NCBI GenBank assembly: GCA_002778095.1
Contig: PCDL01000001.1
Coordinates: 4,216,001 to 4,280,000, forward strand
Direction: 5' to 3'
DNA length: 64,000 nucleotides
Source: Fragosphaeria purpurea
Lineage: Eukaryota > Ascomycota > Sordariomycetes > Ophiostomatales > Ophiostomataceae
Shown: piece by piece, positions 36,884-47,675 of the stretch
Layout of the letters: the number at the start of each line of letters is the position of its first letter
Numbering within the stretch: the stretch's first letter is position 1
Made by a program: the position numbers and the translations under genes
The notes under the pieces: model-generated
What the model was told of the DNA's origin: nothing
Seen by the model: only the letters and a program-made list of their open reading frames with translations
The model's database searches: none

Positions 36884-39362
36884 TTAAACAGTTTCCTTTT
36901 GTAGATCGTGAACCAGTGGTGGCAATGTCTCGCCGTCCTTGTCGGACGGCGGCGCTTGCTGCAGGGACTTCTCGCTATGCTGCAGTTGCTGCTGCTGCTG
37001 TCGTTGACGCTGTTCCTCGGCTTTCCGCTGCATCTCCAGCTTCCGCTCACGGAGCGCAATGCAAAACCGACTGCCGGCTCGGATGCGCTCGCCTTTCCAG
37101 ATGAAAATGAAGGGAATCGCGCACATGAGCAGGGCGAAGCCACCCAACAGGCTGCAGGCGCCCGAGATGGTTAAGCGGGTGAACATGGGCGTCGTCGCCA
37201 GGGGCAGCACCGTGGCCAGCAAAGAGCGGCAGCAGGACGTAGCCGCGTTGGCGGACGCAGCAAAGACCTCGTAGGCGTCTGCTCAGGGTGTTTGGCAGAA
37301 AAGGTCAGTAGGCAATTGCTCGGACGAGAGGGAAGAGAAACGAAGAAAGCCAGCCAATTCGGATAGTGGAGAGAAACGAACCTGTAACGTAATTGAGAAG
37401 AGCAATAAAGATCACTAGAAAAAAGGTTTTTACAGTCTGAATTTAGCACGCTTGATCACGGTTATGTCTTGAGGGGGGCGGAAGGGCCGGAGAAGCACAG
37501 AAAAACAAAAGAAACGAGGTACAACACGTACGCACAAAGCCCAGGCCAAAGGGCACACCGGCCAGCATGGGCGACACGAACGAGATGCCGGCCTTGGACG
37601 TCCAGCCCAGCCAAAACAGGCTGATGGCAAAACACGGGCCGCCCAGGCAGGCCAGCGGCAGGCGGCGGTACTCTTCCTTGCGGGTCCAGGGCTCGCCGCG
37701 CTCGACGGCGGCCAGCATGTAGTTGTCGTACGCGTAAAAGACGGGGATCGACAACGCCGCGCCCGCGCCGATGGTCAGAAAGATCAGGCCGTCGACGCCC
37801 GGGGAGAAGCCGTAGATGCCCTCAAAGATGAGGGGGAACGCCTGAAACGTCATGTAGAACACGGCGTACAGCAGCGCCAGGTAGATGCACACGCAGCTCA
37901 CAATGAGCTCGAACATGATCATGCGCACCGGCCGCGTCAGCACCACGACGGCCAGCTCGCGCAGCGTCTTCTTTTCGAGCTCGTGCGGGGCGACGATGTT
38001 TTTGGCTGCTGCTGCTGCTGCTGCTGCTGCGCCGGCTGGGGTGGCGCCGCCCCCTTCGTCGATGGCTTTCTGCCTCTCCCGCCGCAGGCGTGCTGCGCGC
38101 CACATCAGCAGAACGGGCCCGTAGGTCTCGGGCAAGAAAAAGACGAGCGGTACAAACGAGGCGCCCCCGTATATGAGGCCGATCCAAAACGTCCAGCGCC
38201 AGCCGATGGAGGCCGAGCAGAAACCCGAGATGATGGGCGCAAACAGGGGGCCGAACACGGTGGCGGCCATGAACATGGACATGGCGCGGCCGCGCGTGCG
38301 GGCGGAGCCGAAGACGTCGGCCAGGATGCCGGTGACGATGGCAATGGGCGCGCTGGCAAAAATTCCGGTAAAGAGCCGGAAGACGAGGAACGCGGGCCAG
38401 TTGGGCGCGAGGGCGCAGGCCATGGTCCAGACCATGAAGATGGCGACCGTGACGGTGGTCAGGAGGCGGCGGCCAAACTGCTCGCTCAACGGAGCCCAGA
38501 CGAGGGGGCCTACATGCCGGCAAACAAAGAATTAACAAAAAGAAATGGTTTAGTTAATGCAGGACTGCTGCTTCTGGAGCTCACCGAAAACGTAACCTAA
38601 GAACCGTATTAGCAAATAAAAGAACAATAGAGACCCCCTAGGCCCAAATAACAACAAAAATAACACCAGAGAAAAAAAAAACCTACCGACGAGGAACATG
38701 GACATGGGCAACACTTCCTGCGTGCTCGATGTCACTCCCCACTCCTTGGCCATGAACGGAATGGCATTGCTCGGCAGCGCGCTTCCCATGGTGCTGTTGA
38801 GGATGGCCAACATGGTCGTAATCAAAATGCCGATTTTTCTAGTCTGCTGTATGTTAGAAAACGGCCACAACGCATGGATAGAACAGACGATGAAGTTACA
38901 TTTGACCAGTTGTAGGGGTTTTCGGGGTCGTTCTCTTCCCAGGCCACGATGATTGTGTCGTTTTCGCTGTTGGACAGACTTTCTGCGTGCTGGCTGCCGC
39001 CGTGGCTGTTCTGTTGCTGCTCTTCATCTTGTTCTTGTCGCGGTTGTTGGTGATAGTGGTGAGGCTGTTTTGAGTCCGTGAGGTGGATGTGCCCACCAGT
39101 GGTGTTGTTGTCGGCCGCCTCTTCGCGGTACCGTTCTTCGGCATCACGCTCGTCCAGCTCGTCGACGATGTGGCTCAAGCCACCTAGAAGTAAGCGGTCA
39201 GCAAACCAAAAACAATGGGAAAATGAGCACTGCGTTCCCATTTGCGACTACAAAGTCCGTAGCCATCTTACCGTGATGGTGCATCGTGGTGAGCTGCGGT
39301 TCGTGCTCTAGGGCTTGCTGCACCTGTTGGGCCTCTGTGGTCGTCGTTGGTCGGTCCGTCAT
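36884..39362 (-). CDS. MFS multidrug/polyamine-type transporter (DHA1, 12 TM)
   Basis: Seven exons: 39272-39362, 38900-39183, 38687-38846, 38585-38596 (12 nt), 37532-38509, 37382-37414 (33 nt) and 36884-37278. Product 650 residues. The 12-nt microexon restores LVGYVFGPLVWAPLSEQFGRR (split here by splicing), the conserved loop 2-3 motif of this family. The 33-nt exon restores GFVLIFIALLNYVTDAYEVF at the start of the last helices, so both tiny exons are well supported. About 125 hydrophilic, His/Gln-rich residues precede the first helix (WEENDPENPYNWS is the usual lead-in). A Gln-rich cytosolic tail follows the last helix. Fungal DHA1 members export drugs, polyamines or metabolites by proton antiport at the plasma membrane; the substrate here is unknown. 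The intron before exon 3 has a tandem CAGCAG acceptor, giving one codon of uncertainty. Confidence 0.88.
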
Positions 39363-39443
39363 TTTTGCACCACGTCTTTTTCTTATGCACAGAGAGGAGA
39401 CGACGAGCTGCAAATAGTACCAGAAGTAGGGCGCTGTTTTGTG

Positions 39444-39446
<3 letters not shown>

Positions 39447-39485
<39 letters not shown>
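39447..39485. repeat. (CT)16 microsatellite followed by a T-run
   Basis: Sixteen CT units from 39447 to 39478, then a T-run to 39485. It lies about 85 bp upstream of the MFS ATG; on the transcribed (minus) strand it is a GA repeat following an A-run, so it probably sits in the promoter or 5' leader. Confidence 0.9.
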
Positions 39486-40905
39486 CCGTGTCAGGCCCAA
39501 AGTAATCTCTTATGACACCATGAAATCACAATAAAGCAACGTCTTTTCAAACCAAACACGGAGAACCTCCTTGAAAACCTCCTGGACAGGACAAACAGTG
39601 ATGAACCGTCTCTAAGGAAACCAGCAGGAATACCCTATGCTTTTCAAGCCCAATCTATGCTAGAACTTTTGATGTGAAATGACGAGTTGGATGATTGCTT
39701 CAAAGAACAAGGAACGAGTAAAAAAAGCAAAATGATGGAAACACTGAGGTAGGGCATCAGAAAGCTAGATGATCAGAAGCAACAGAAGCAAGAGGAAAGC
39801 AGCAGATATAAGAATAAAAAGATCTGCAGACCAAAATCTCAAAAAAAAAAAAAAAAAAAAAAAAAACCACACAAGAAATCCATAATCACAGGAAAGTAAA
39901 TCGGCTGCTATGTGCTCCGAACTAGCACAAATAGAGACGGGTCTCAGGACCCAAAAATCAAACGAACAAGAGCCCCGTTGCTCATTCGACGAGCAGGCCG
40001 GGTCATGGGCATGCGTCAAAGCACCGAACCGGAGGACGGTCCACTTTTTGTTGGCTTCTATGGTTTTCCTCCTGTTTTCCAAAGGGCGTGAAAAGCGAGC
40101 AAAAGAAAAACGAGCGGGGTGGGTCCGGGATGCCGGCCATGGCCTCGATGGATCCCTACATAGGCTGTCACTTCTCTGTTTTACGGATTTTAGACGTACC
40201 TTGTTTCCGTGAGAAACGAGTTAGTACAGCCACGGCTACGTGAATTAGAACCGAAACCGCTCGGGGTGTGGGTTTGCTGATACGGCAGTTGTAGGGTTGG
40301 CGGCGTCGGCACGGCGCCTCAAATAAAGTTCGCTACTAGTATAAAACGATGTATTTCGCAACGAGAAACAGGACATAGCACAAAAACGTCATAAAAAAAG
40401 GAGGCCGATGAGCTAGACCTGAGCCTGTTGTTAGCTATGTACGTGCTTGTTCACTGTTGGGCTGAACAAATAACGGCCGAGAAATCGACGAGTCGAGAAG
40501 TCGACGAGGATTGACAAGGGGCACGAGATGGTGCCGTGTTAGCCGGCTTTTTTTTGCGGCGCTTACAGAGCAGGGCAAGGAAATGACAGGACAGGCGGCA
40601 GAAGGAGACGAAGGGAAGTAATAGTACTGCGACGTAGGAAACAAACGGAAAAAGGATGCTGCCAAGGGGCAGGGAGGACAAGGAAAACAGATGGATACAA
40701 AAGCAGAATCAGACATTTGACGAGGCGGAAATTAATAAGCCAAATTGTGATTTTTTACGCCCAGCGTCAAAAAGGGACGCGGCGTGGAAGTCCTTAACCG
40801 GGCCTGGGCAAGTGGGTTATCCGTGGGGAGACGAAAAGATTGAAATGAGGTTGCAAAGAACGCCCGCGTCGGGTCTTCGCTTTCTCGTCGGGTGGCAGAC
40901 CCAGA

Positions 40906-40931
40906 CCCCCCCCCTCCCCCCCCCCCCCCCC
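40906..40931. repeat. Poly-C tract
   Basis: Twenty-six bases, all C except one T at 40915, ending 19 bp before the TA target of the DNA transposon. Homopolymer length may be affected by sequencing error. Confidence 0.85.
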
Positions 40932-40951
40932 GGTATCCCGCCCAATTGGTA

Positions 40952-41040
40952 AGTGACCCCCCCTACTTGCGATACACACCCACTTGCGATACGCCAAAAA
41001 AGCCAAAAAAACACGCACACCACCAAAAAGCCAACAACTT
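40952..41040 (+). repeat. Left terminal inverted repeat (89 bp)
   Basis: Matches the reverse complement of 51079-51167 at all 89 positions by eye, including the lengths of a C7, an A6 and an A7 run. It retains many CpA dinucleotides, so it has not been RIP-mutated. It contains an internal direct repeat of ACTTGCGATAC, 17 bp apart. Confidence 0.95.
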
Positions 41041-42296
41041 CGCCACGTCGTAAGTAACGCAAAAATAAGTCGATTAATTTCACACTTTCTAATTCGTTTT
41101 ATTATAGTAAAATGCGCGAATATACAGAAAATCACGTGTAATAAGCACTTAATACGCTTACTACCGGAGTCTCTTTTCGAAACGCGTCACGCGAATTTAG
41201 TGTACTAGTTACTACACTTTAACACCGAAAAAACGGCGCCCTACCACGAAATTAAGTATTCGAAAGCCAGTAAAGGCTTACGGCGGTCTAAAAGAAGTAG
41301 TTAGCCGACTGGATTTACGTATAGGGCGCGTTAGGGCTGCCTCCGGGGTATATATACGTAAGGGTTATAGCCACCAGCTTTTTATAACGGGCTAGAGACG
41401 ATAAACCGCTCGGAAAAAACTAGCTAGAAGGGTTTTTACGTCGTAACCCTTCGATTAGAGTGTAAAAGAGTAAGTCTATTAAATCTAAGCGTTTTAACGG
41501 CGTTAGGACTAACGTTATTAAGACTTAGTTTCGGCGCCTAAATATCCCCGAAATAAAAGATATTTTACCACGAAATAGGTGGAATATAGACGAAACGGGC
41601 TTTAAAGACGGCGAAGGAGACGTCCCTTAGGTTTTTAAGACTAGAAATAAACTAAAAATAAGAAAAAAATAAATAGGAAAACGCGCCTAGACTACGATAG
41701 TTAAATACGTCTCGGTAATTAGTACGTCGATCCCTCCTTTAGTTATTTTTAAGGGAAAAAGCGTATAATAATAATAGTTCCTATCGTTTATAAACTAATT
41801 CGAAGGCTAGTAATTTATAGTAATAAATAACGGCTAAAATACTTACGAGACTAGTTTAGAGTAGTTAAAAAAAGTATTTATACCGTCTACGAAGCCGGAG
41901 CGGTCTTTTAAGGCTAGACTTTTAGTAGTTAATAGTTACGGAAGTTATAAAATAAATAAGTTTATAAATTTATACTTTTAGTATAATATTTATATACTTT
42001 TTTTACCGCCTTATACTTCTTACGTACTATAACCGTTAGATTTAATTATCTTCTCTCCGTTAAAAGTAGCCTTCCGTAAAGAGCTCTCTTCTACTAATAG
42101 TAACGAAGAAAGTAACTTTATAAGTAAAAAAGCTTTTATCTTAATATATTCGTCTACGAAAGGGACCGTTTTATTAAGTAAAAATATACGTAACGGGTGG
42201 CTTACGGCTAGCCTTTAGCTAGTTAATATAAGACGACCGTTAATAAGCCCTTTCGTACTATTAGAAAGTAATAATTAACCGTTTATATTAAATAAT

Positions 42297-42561
42297 TATT
42301 ACGGATAAAGGTTATTCCTATAGGAAACCCCGCGGATTACCCCGCCTCTTAGGATAAAGAAGTGGGTATCGGACTTAAGGTAAAATCCACCCAGATTCTA
42401 CCTAAAGTCTATAACTATTCCTATTATATATATCGGGCACCGCCCACTTCTATAGAATAAAAGAAGAGTAAAAGTTAGTCTTAATAATACTCACCCCCTA
42501 CTATTAAGATTTAGGCTATATTCCTATATTATCTTACCCTTACTTACTAAACCCCTTAATA
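42297..42561 (+). repeat. 5' LTR (265 bp)
   Basis: Begins TATTACGGAT and ends CCCCTTAATA. The original LTR probably began TGTCACGG, its TG start and CA end converted to TA. It aligns without gaps to 50361-50625. Confidence 0.9.
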
Positions 42562-44590
42562 ATTCTAACTCTTCTATTAACTAAGTAACCGTAAGGAATT
42601 CTAGAAGTATAACTTCTTAGTCGAAGGGAAATTTAAAAGGAAAACGAACCCCCGTTAAAAGTACTCTAATCCCGGTAAAACCCGTAAAGGCTAGACCGTC
42701 TTAACCGTTTAACGTTATAATAACCGCCACGGAAGGGGGCGACGTATCTATATCTATAATAAATAACGTACCGCTTTCGATATCTTCCGTCGAAACCTAA
42801 CTCGAAGGGGAAAACGTACGGGTATAATAACTAACCCAGCTAGAAGTAGTTCGACGTTAAGTAAGGGAGCTCGAGATTAAACTCGGAATCCGATAGGAAA
42901 CCCCCGAGTTTAATATAGTAAGCGAGCCTTAAGTAACGAGGGCGCCCCGAAGGACGGCCGCGTTATTAAAAGAAGACGACTTTAGCGATAGCCCCGACGA
43001 AAACTTTAACGACGAGTCCTCCTTAAACGAAAAAAGAGAATCGCGGCGCGATAAAGGGAAAGACGTTACCCTACCGTCGCCCGAAAAATATCGCGAAGAT
43101 TATATATTTTAATAACGGGACGATTAAAAGGCGGCGTTAATTCGTTTATTTAAAGCCGCTTTACGGAAATTCGGTTTAAAAAGGTAACGGATTTTAATAG
43201 TATTAAGCTTAATAAAAGCTCCGTACCCGATATAATAGGAATAATACGTAAAAGCGTTAAAATTAGACGAATAAGTGATAATAATTAAGTCGTAAGTAAC
43301 GTTCGAGATTTAACTAGTTACTTTAGCCTTAAAGTCGGGAGATACTTATCTTACTATTATATCCCGATACCTTAAGGCTAGGTAAAATCTAGAGTAATCC
43401 CCGATAAAGTATAATACTATATTACGCTTACTCGAAAAGAAAATTAATCCGCTCCTACCGCGGTTTACCGGTGCCCGGTTCTTCCTCGGGCTAACTAGAG
43501 AAACTTAATATAACCTAGTTATAGGCGGATTTACTTTAAATTCCCCCCGGACTAAGGTTTTATAACGTACGGAGGAAATCTAGAAAGTAAACGCCTTTTT
43601 ACGTAGGGTATAAAGAGACCGCCTATTAGAAAAAAGGAGTTTTCCTAATAGTTAAAACGAAGAACGGTTATTTAAACGGCGAAGGACGTAGCCTTATCCT
43701 TTAAGAAACCCTTAAGGCTTAAAGTAATAATCCTCGGGTTTCGAGAGACTATTTACGGAAATATTAAGACGACCTCCGAGCCTTCGAACGGTGACTTACT
43801 TTTATTATTAAAAAAAGGGTTACTATTTAAATATTTATCTAAAGAAAGCGGCCGGAAAACTAACGGTTATTTAGTCGATTAAAGCGTAAAAGGAGATAAA
43901 CGTTAAGAAAAAGGGAAAAGTTAAGGCGGGCTAAGTAATCTTAGCCTAGACCCGCTTATAATTCCTATAAGGCGACTATTTTTCACTTACGGTTATCTTA
44001 ATACTTTTAGTTATTAAAGAGTACTTATAAACTTAAATAGTAACGGTAAAATTAACGCCGTTTTTATTACCTTTACTCGGGAGTAGAACCTCTAGGAAGT
44101 CTATAGGACTATCCCGAGACTCCGGGTTATCGGTAATTAATAGGTTAAGGGACGTAAGGTGTTCCGGGTTCCGTTAATCCTTATTAATAACTACGGGGGT
44201 ACCCGAAAGTTTTCCCGGATTTACGTCGGAGTAGACCGTATACCGGAAAATTACCCGATTTTACTAAAAATACCTACGTTAGTCGACTATAATATTTCGC
44301 TCTATACGGGTATAAAAAGATAAGCGTACGGGTTAGATATTAATAAGATTCGGATTAATACTCCGCGGAGATTCGTTAAATATACGTTTAATACGGTTAT
44401 ACTCTTTACGTTAATAGTAGTTAAGTATCTAGCCTTACCGGACGAAGACGATAAGTTAAACTATAAAACGGATAAGTTTAATACCTCGATAAATTCCGAC
44501 GGGATTTTTATTAAACTTTAAGATTTTAAGAACGTCTTCTCGCTTAAAGGCGCGGCGTCTCTCCCTCTATATCGAGGAGTAGACTATATA
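42562..44590 (+). pseudogene. Presumed gag and protease region of the chromovirus
   Basis: By position this 2-kb stretch between the 5' LTR and the RT should encode capsid, nucleocapsid and protease. Many TAA/TAG codons and loss of TGY cysteine codons (now TAY) prevent me from recognising a zinc knuckle or the protease active site. It is assigned by location only. Confidence 0.45.
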
Positions 44591-47500
44591 ATTAAGCTTA
44601 TTTTAAACACTTAGCCTCCGTATAGTATTATTTATCCGCTTTTACCGCGCGAGCTTAAAGCTCTTCGAGAATATCTCTTAGAAGTAAGGGAAAAGGGTTA
44701 AATTCGAGAGTTTAAAAGCCTAGTTAAGGCTCCTATCTTATTTATACTTAAAAAGGATAGCTCTCTTCGACTTTATATAGATTACCGGGGTTTTAATAGA
44801 ATTACGGTAAAAAACCGGTATCCTTTACCCTTAATCTTTAAGATTTTAAATAAGATCTAAAGGTTTAAAGTCTTCTCGAAAATCGATATTAAGGATACTT
44901 ATTACCGTATTCGTATTTAAAAAAGAGATAAATAAAAGATAACGTTTCGTACTCGTTATAATTATTACGAGTACCTAGTCTTACCGTTTAAGTTAATTAA
45001 CGCTCTAATTACTTTTTAAAGTTATATCTACTAGACTCTCTACGGACTCCTTAACGTTTTTTATATCGCGTACCTCGACGACGTACTTATTTTCTTTAAG
45101 TTAAAAGATAAATATATAGATTATTTACGATAAGTTTTTAACCGTTTAAGGGAGGTAGAATTATTCGTAAACGAGGGAAAGTACTAGTTTTACCGTAAGG
45201 AAATCGAATTTTTAAGATTTATCTTAACTTTTAAGAGAGTCTTTATAAATCCTAAGCGGGTTAAAACTATTTCGGAATAGAAGATACCTATTACCTTTTA
45301 TAATATATAAGTATTCCTCGGTTTTTATAACTTTTACCGACGGTTTATCTATTATTACGCTTAAAAGGCGCGGCCACTAATAAACTAATTAATCGGATTA
45401 AAAAATAGTAAGAAACCTAGTAATACCTCTATAAGCCCGTTAAAAAAGTAAGCTTTTCGAGAGTTATACGACTCTTTTCTATACGCGCCGCTCCTACGTT
45501 ATTACGACCTAACGAAACCTATTAAAGTTAAAACGGATACGTCCGCTTTTATAATAGTAGGAATCCTATCGTAGTTATTTAAAGATAACCGGTGGTATCT
45601 TATAGCTTTTTAGTCTCGAAAGTTTAAGGGCGTTAAGTTACGTTATAGAATACCCGATTAAGAGCTAATAACGATTATATACTCTTTTAAGGAATAGAGG
45701 TAGTATTTAAAGGGAGTTACTTCGAAGGTAAAAGTTTTATCGGATTATATTAATCTAAGGACTTTCGTAACGTAAACGAAGTTAAGTAACCGCTAGGTAC
45801 GTTAATATATATACTTTACGCCGTTCGAGTTCGAGATCCTATATCGCCCTAGTTCGAAAAACCTAGTTAATAGGCTATCGTATCGATTAGACTATAAGGG
45901 GGATTAGGACCCGATAAAGTACCTTTTTAAGTTATAAAGGAAGTTAACTAATTTAAAATTTCGGTAAAATTCCGACGGGAAGCCGGTAAACGACGGTCTA
46001 CCTTAACTAGTGGCTTAGGTAATTATAACCACCGAAGGGGGTTAAGGTAACGACTTACGCGAGGTCGAGATTACCCTAGGAATTCCCTTAAAGGACGAGC
46101 CGTTTAACACCGAAGGATAGGTGGTAAATATAAGTGTAATAATATCCGAGGACCTAAGATCTATAATTATAAAACGGCTAATTTTAACTATAATAATAAG
46201 AGTAATATTTACGGGTATACTTTTTATAGATTTTAAGGAGTCGCGGCCGTTAATAACGGTAATAGTTAAAAGCTAAAGAAACGACCTAGAATACCGGCGG
46301 ATTATCTAAATAATCCGTAACGACGATCCCGCTCCTAAAAGGAATTAAATAATAGAAGAAGATCTCTTACTTTAACGAGGACGAACCGTCGTCCCTATTA
46401 ACGATACGATAAAATAAGAGGTTTTCGGACGGTATTATAATAGCCCTTTCGTAGGTTATTATAAACGGAAACGGACGTTAAATTTAATCTAAAAAAAGTT
46501 CTATTAGAAAGGAATAACTACGGATATCTATAAGTATATAGATCGTTATAAGGTATATTAAGTAATTAAATTAAAAAGGTATCGATTATTCGAATAGTTA
46601 AAACCTTTATTAATTCCCGAGTTACCTTAGTAAAAGATTACGATAGATTTTATTACCGGACTTCTATTAGTTTTCGACGGGATTTAAGAGTTTAACGTTA
46701 TTCTTATAATAGTCGATAAATTAACTAAAATAGTTATCTTTATTCCTATAATAATAACGATTATTACGTTTAAATTAATATCGCTTTTATATAGTAAGGT
46801 TTAGTTAAAGTTCGGTCTACCGAAAGGAATCGTCTCGGATCGTAGCCCGATTTTCACTAATAAATATTAAGTTAAAGTCTACCGTAACCTTTCGATTCGC
46901 CTTAAACTCTCGACGGCTTTCCACCCCTAGACGGATAGATAAATAAAGAGATTAAACTAAACCTTAAAATAGTACCTTCGCGCTTTTATTAACGAACTTT
47001 AAAATAATTAGTTAATATTACTTTAAACTATAAAGTTTACGTATAATAACGTAATTAACGAAACTACCGGTATATCACTTAACGAAATACTACTTAATTT
47101 CCGACCGGATTTCTATATAAGCCCCGAGGACGTATTTATAAGAAGGGGGGTACTAACCGTAACGTTAAGAGAAATAAAGCTCGTAACGGTTAGGGAACTT
47201 ACTAGATAACGTATAGAAAAAGCCTAAGAATCGTAGAAGAAGTACTATAATAAAAAATATTAGCCGATAAAGTTCGTTAAAGGGGATTTAATCTTATTAT
47301 CGATAAAAAATATTCGTTTAAAAGTACCTTAGAAAAAATTAGTACTTAAGTTCGTCGGTCCCTTTAAAGTTTTAAAAGCCGTAGGAAATTAAGTATATAA
47401 GCTAGCGTTACTAAACGTATACCACCGGTTATATAATATATTCTCGGTGTCCTTACTAGAACCTTAGAAGAAACTAAAGGGATCTAGCTCGGATATACCG

Positions 47501-47675
47501 ATACTAGCTCTAGAAGACGATCCGAATATATAAGAAGTTAAGGCGGTCCTACGAGAGAAAAAGTACGAAAGCGAGATTTACTTCTTAATTAAATAAAAGG
47601 ACTAGCCTTACGAGTATAATTAGTGGGTTCTTAAGGAGGATATAAATACTCCGGAGGTAATTAAGGCTATACGGA
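44591..47675 (+). pseudogene. Chromovirus pol relic: RT, RNase H, integrase, chromodomain
   Basis: A single reading frame runs through all domains with no shift over 3.1 kb, but with dozens of TAA/TAG codons where Gln or Trp is expected. Reverse transcriptase occupies about 44.6-45.3 kb, with the catalytic YLDDVLIF at 45071. RNase H is at about 45.44-45.88 kb. Integrase is at about 46.4-47.47 kb: DFITGL with the first Asp at 46646 and IVSDRS with the second Asp at 46838. The third catalytic position lies in the QTER-type motif and now reads Lys. A C-terminal chromodomain at 47534-47675 retains EVKAVLREKKYESEIYFLIK and the W-rich end in mutated form. In living chromoviruses this domain guides integration to heterochromatin. 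This copy is dead. Confidence 0.88.

Larger units (their letters stand above)
39363..40949. other. Intergenic between the MFS gene and the transposon
   Basis: A 1.59-kb region with the MFS promoter at its left end, including a CT microsatellite at 39447. A homopolymer A-run of about 26 lies near 39841, and a C-tract at 40906 abuts the transposon target site. No gene seen. Confidence 0.5.

Noticed and set aside
28646..39362. A biosynthetic or drug-resistance gene cluster built from the Zn2Cys6 regulator and the MFS transporter
   Set aside because: No biosynthetic enzymes are present and a large unknown gene lies between them; each family is very common alone.
41867..41873. A suspected frameshift at an A7 run in the transposase relic
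   Set aside because: Careful recount of codon positions shows the frame is kept from 41112 through 42296.
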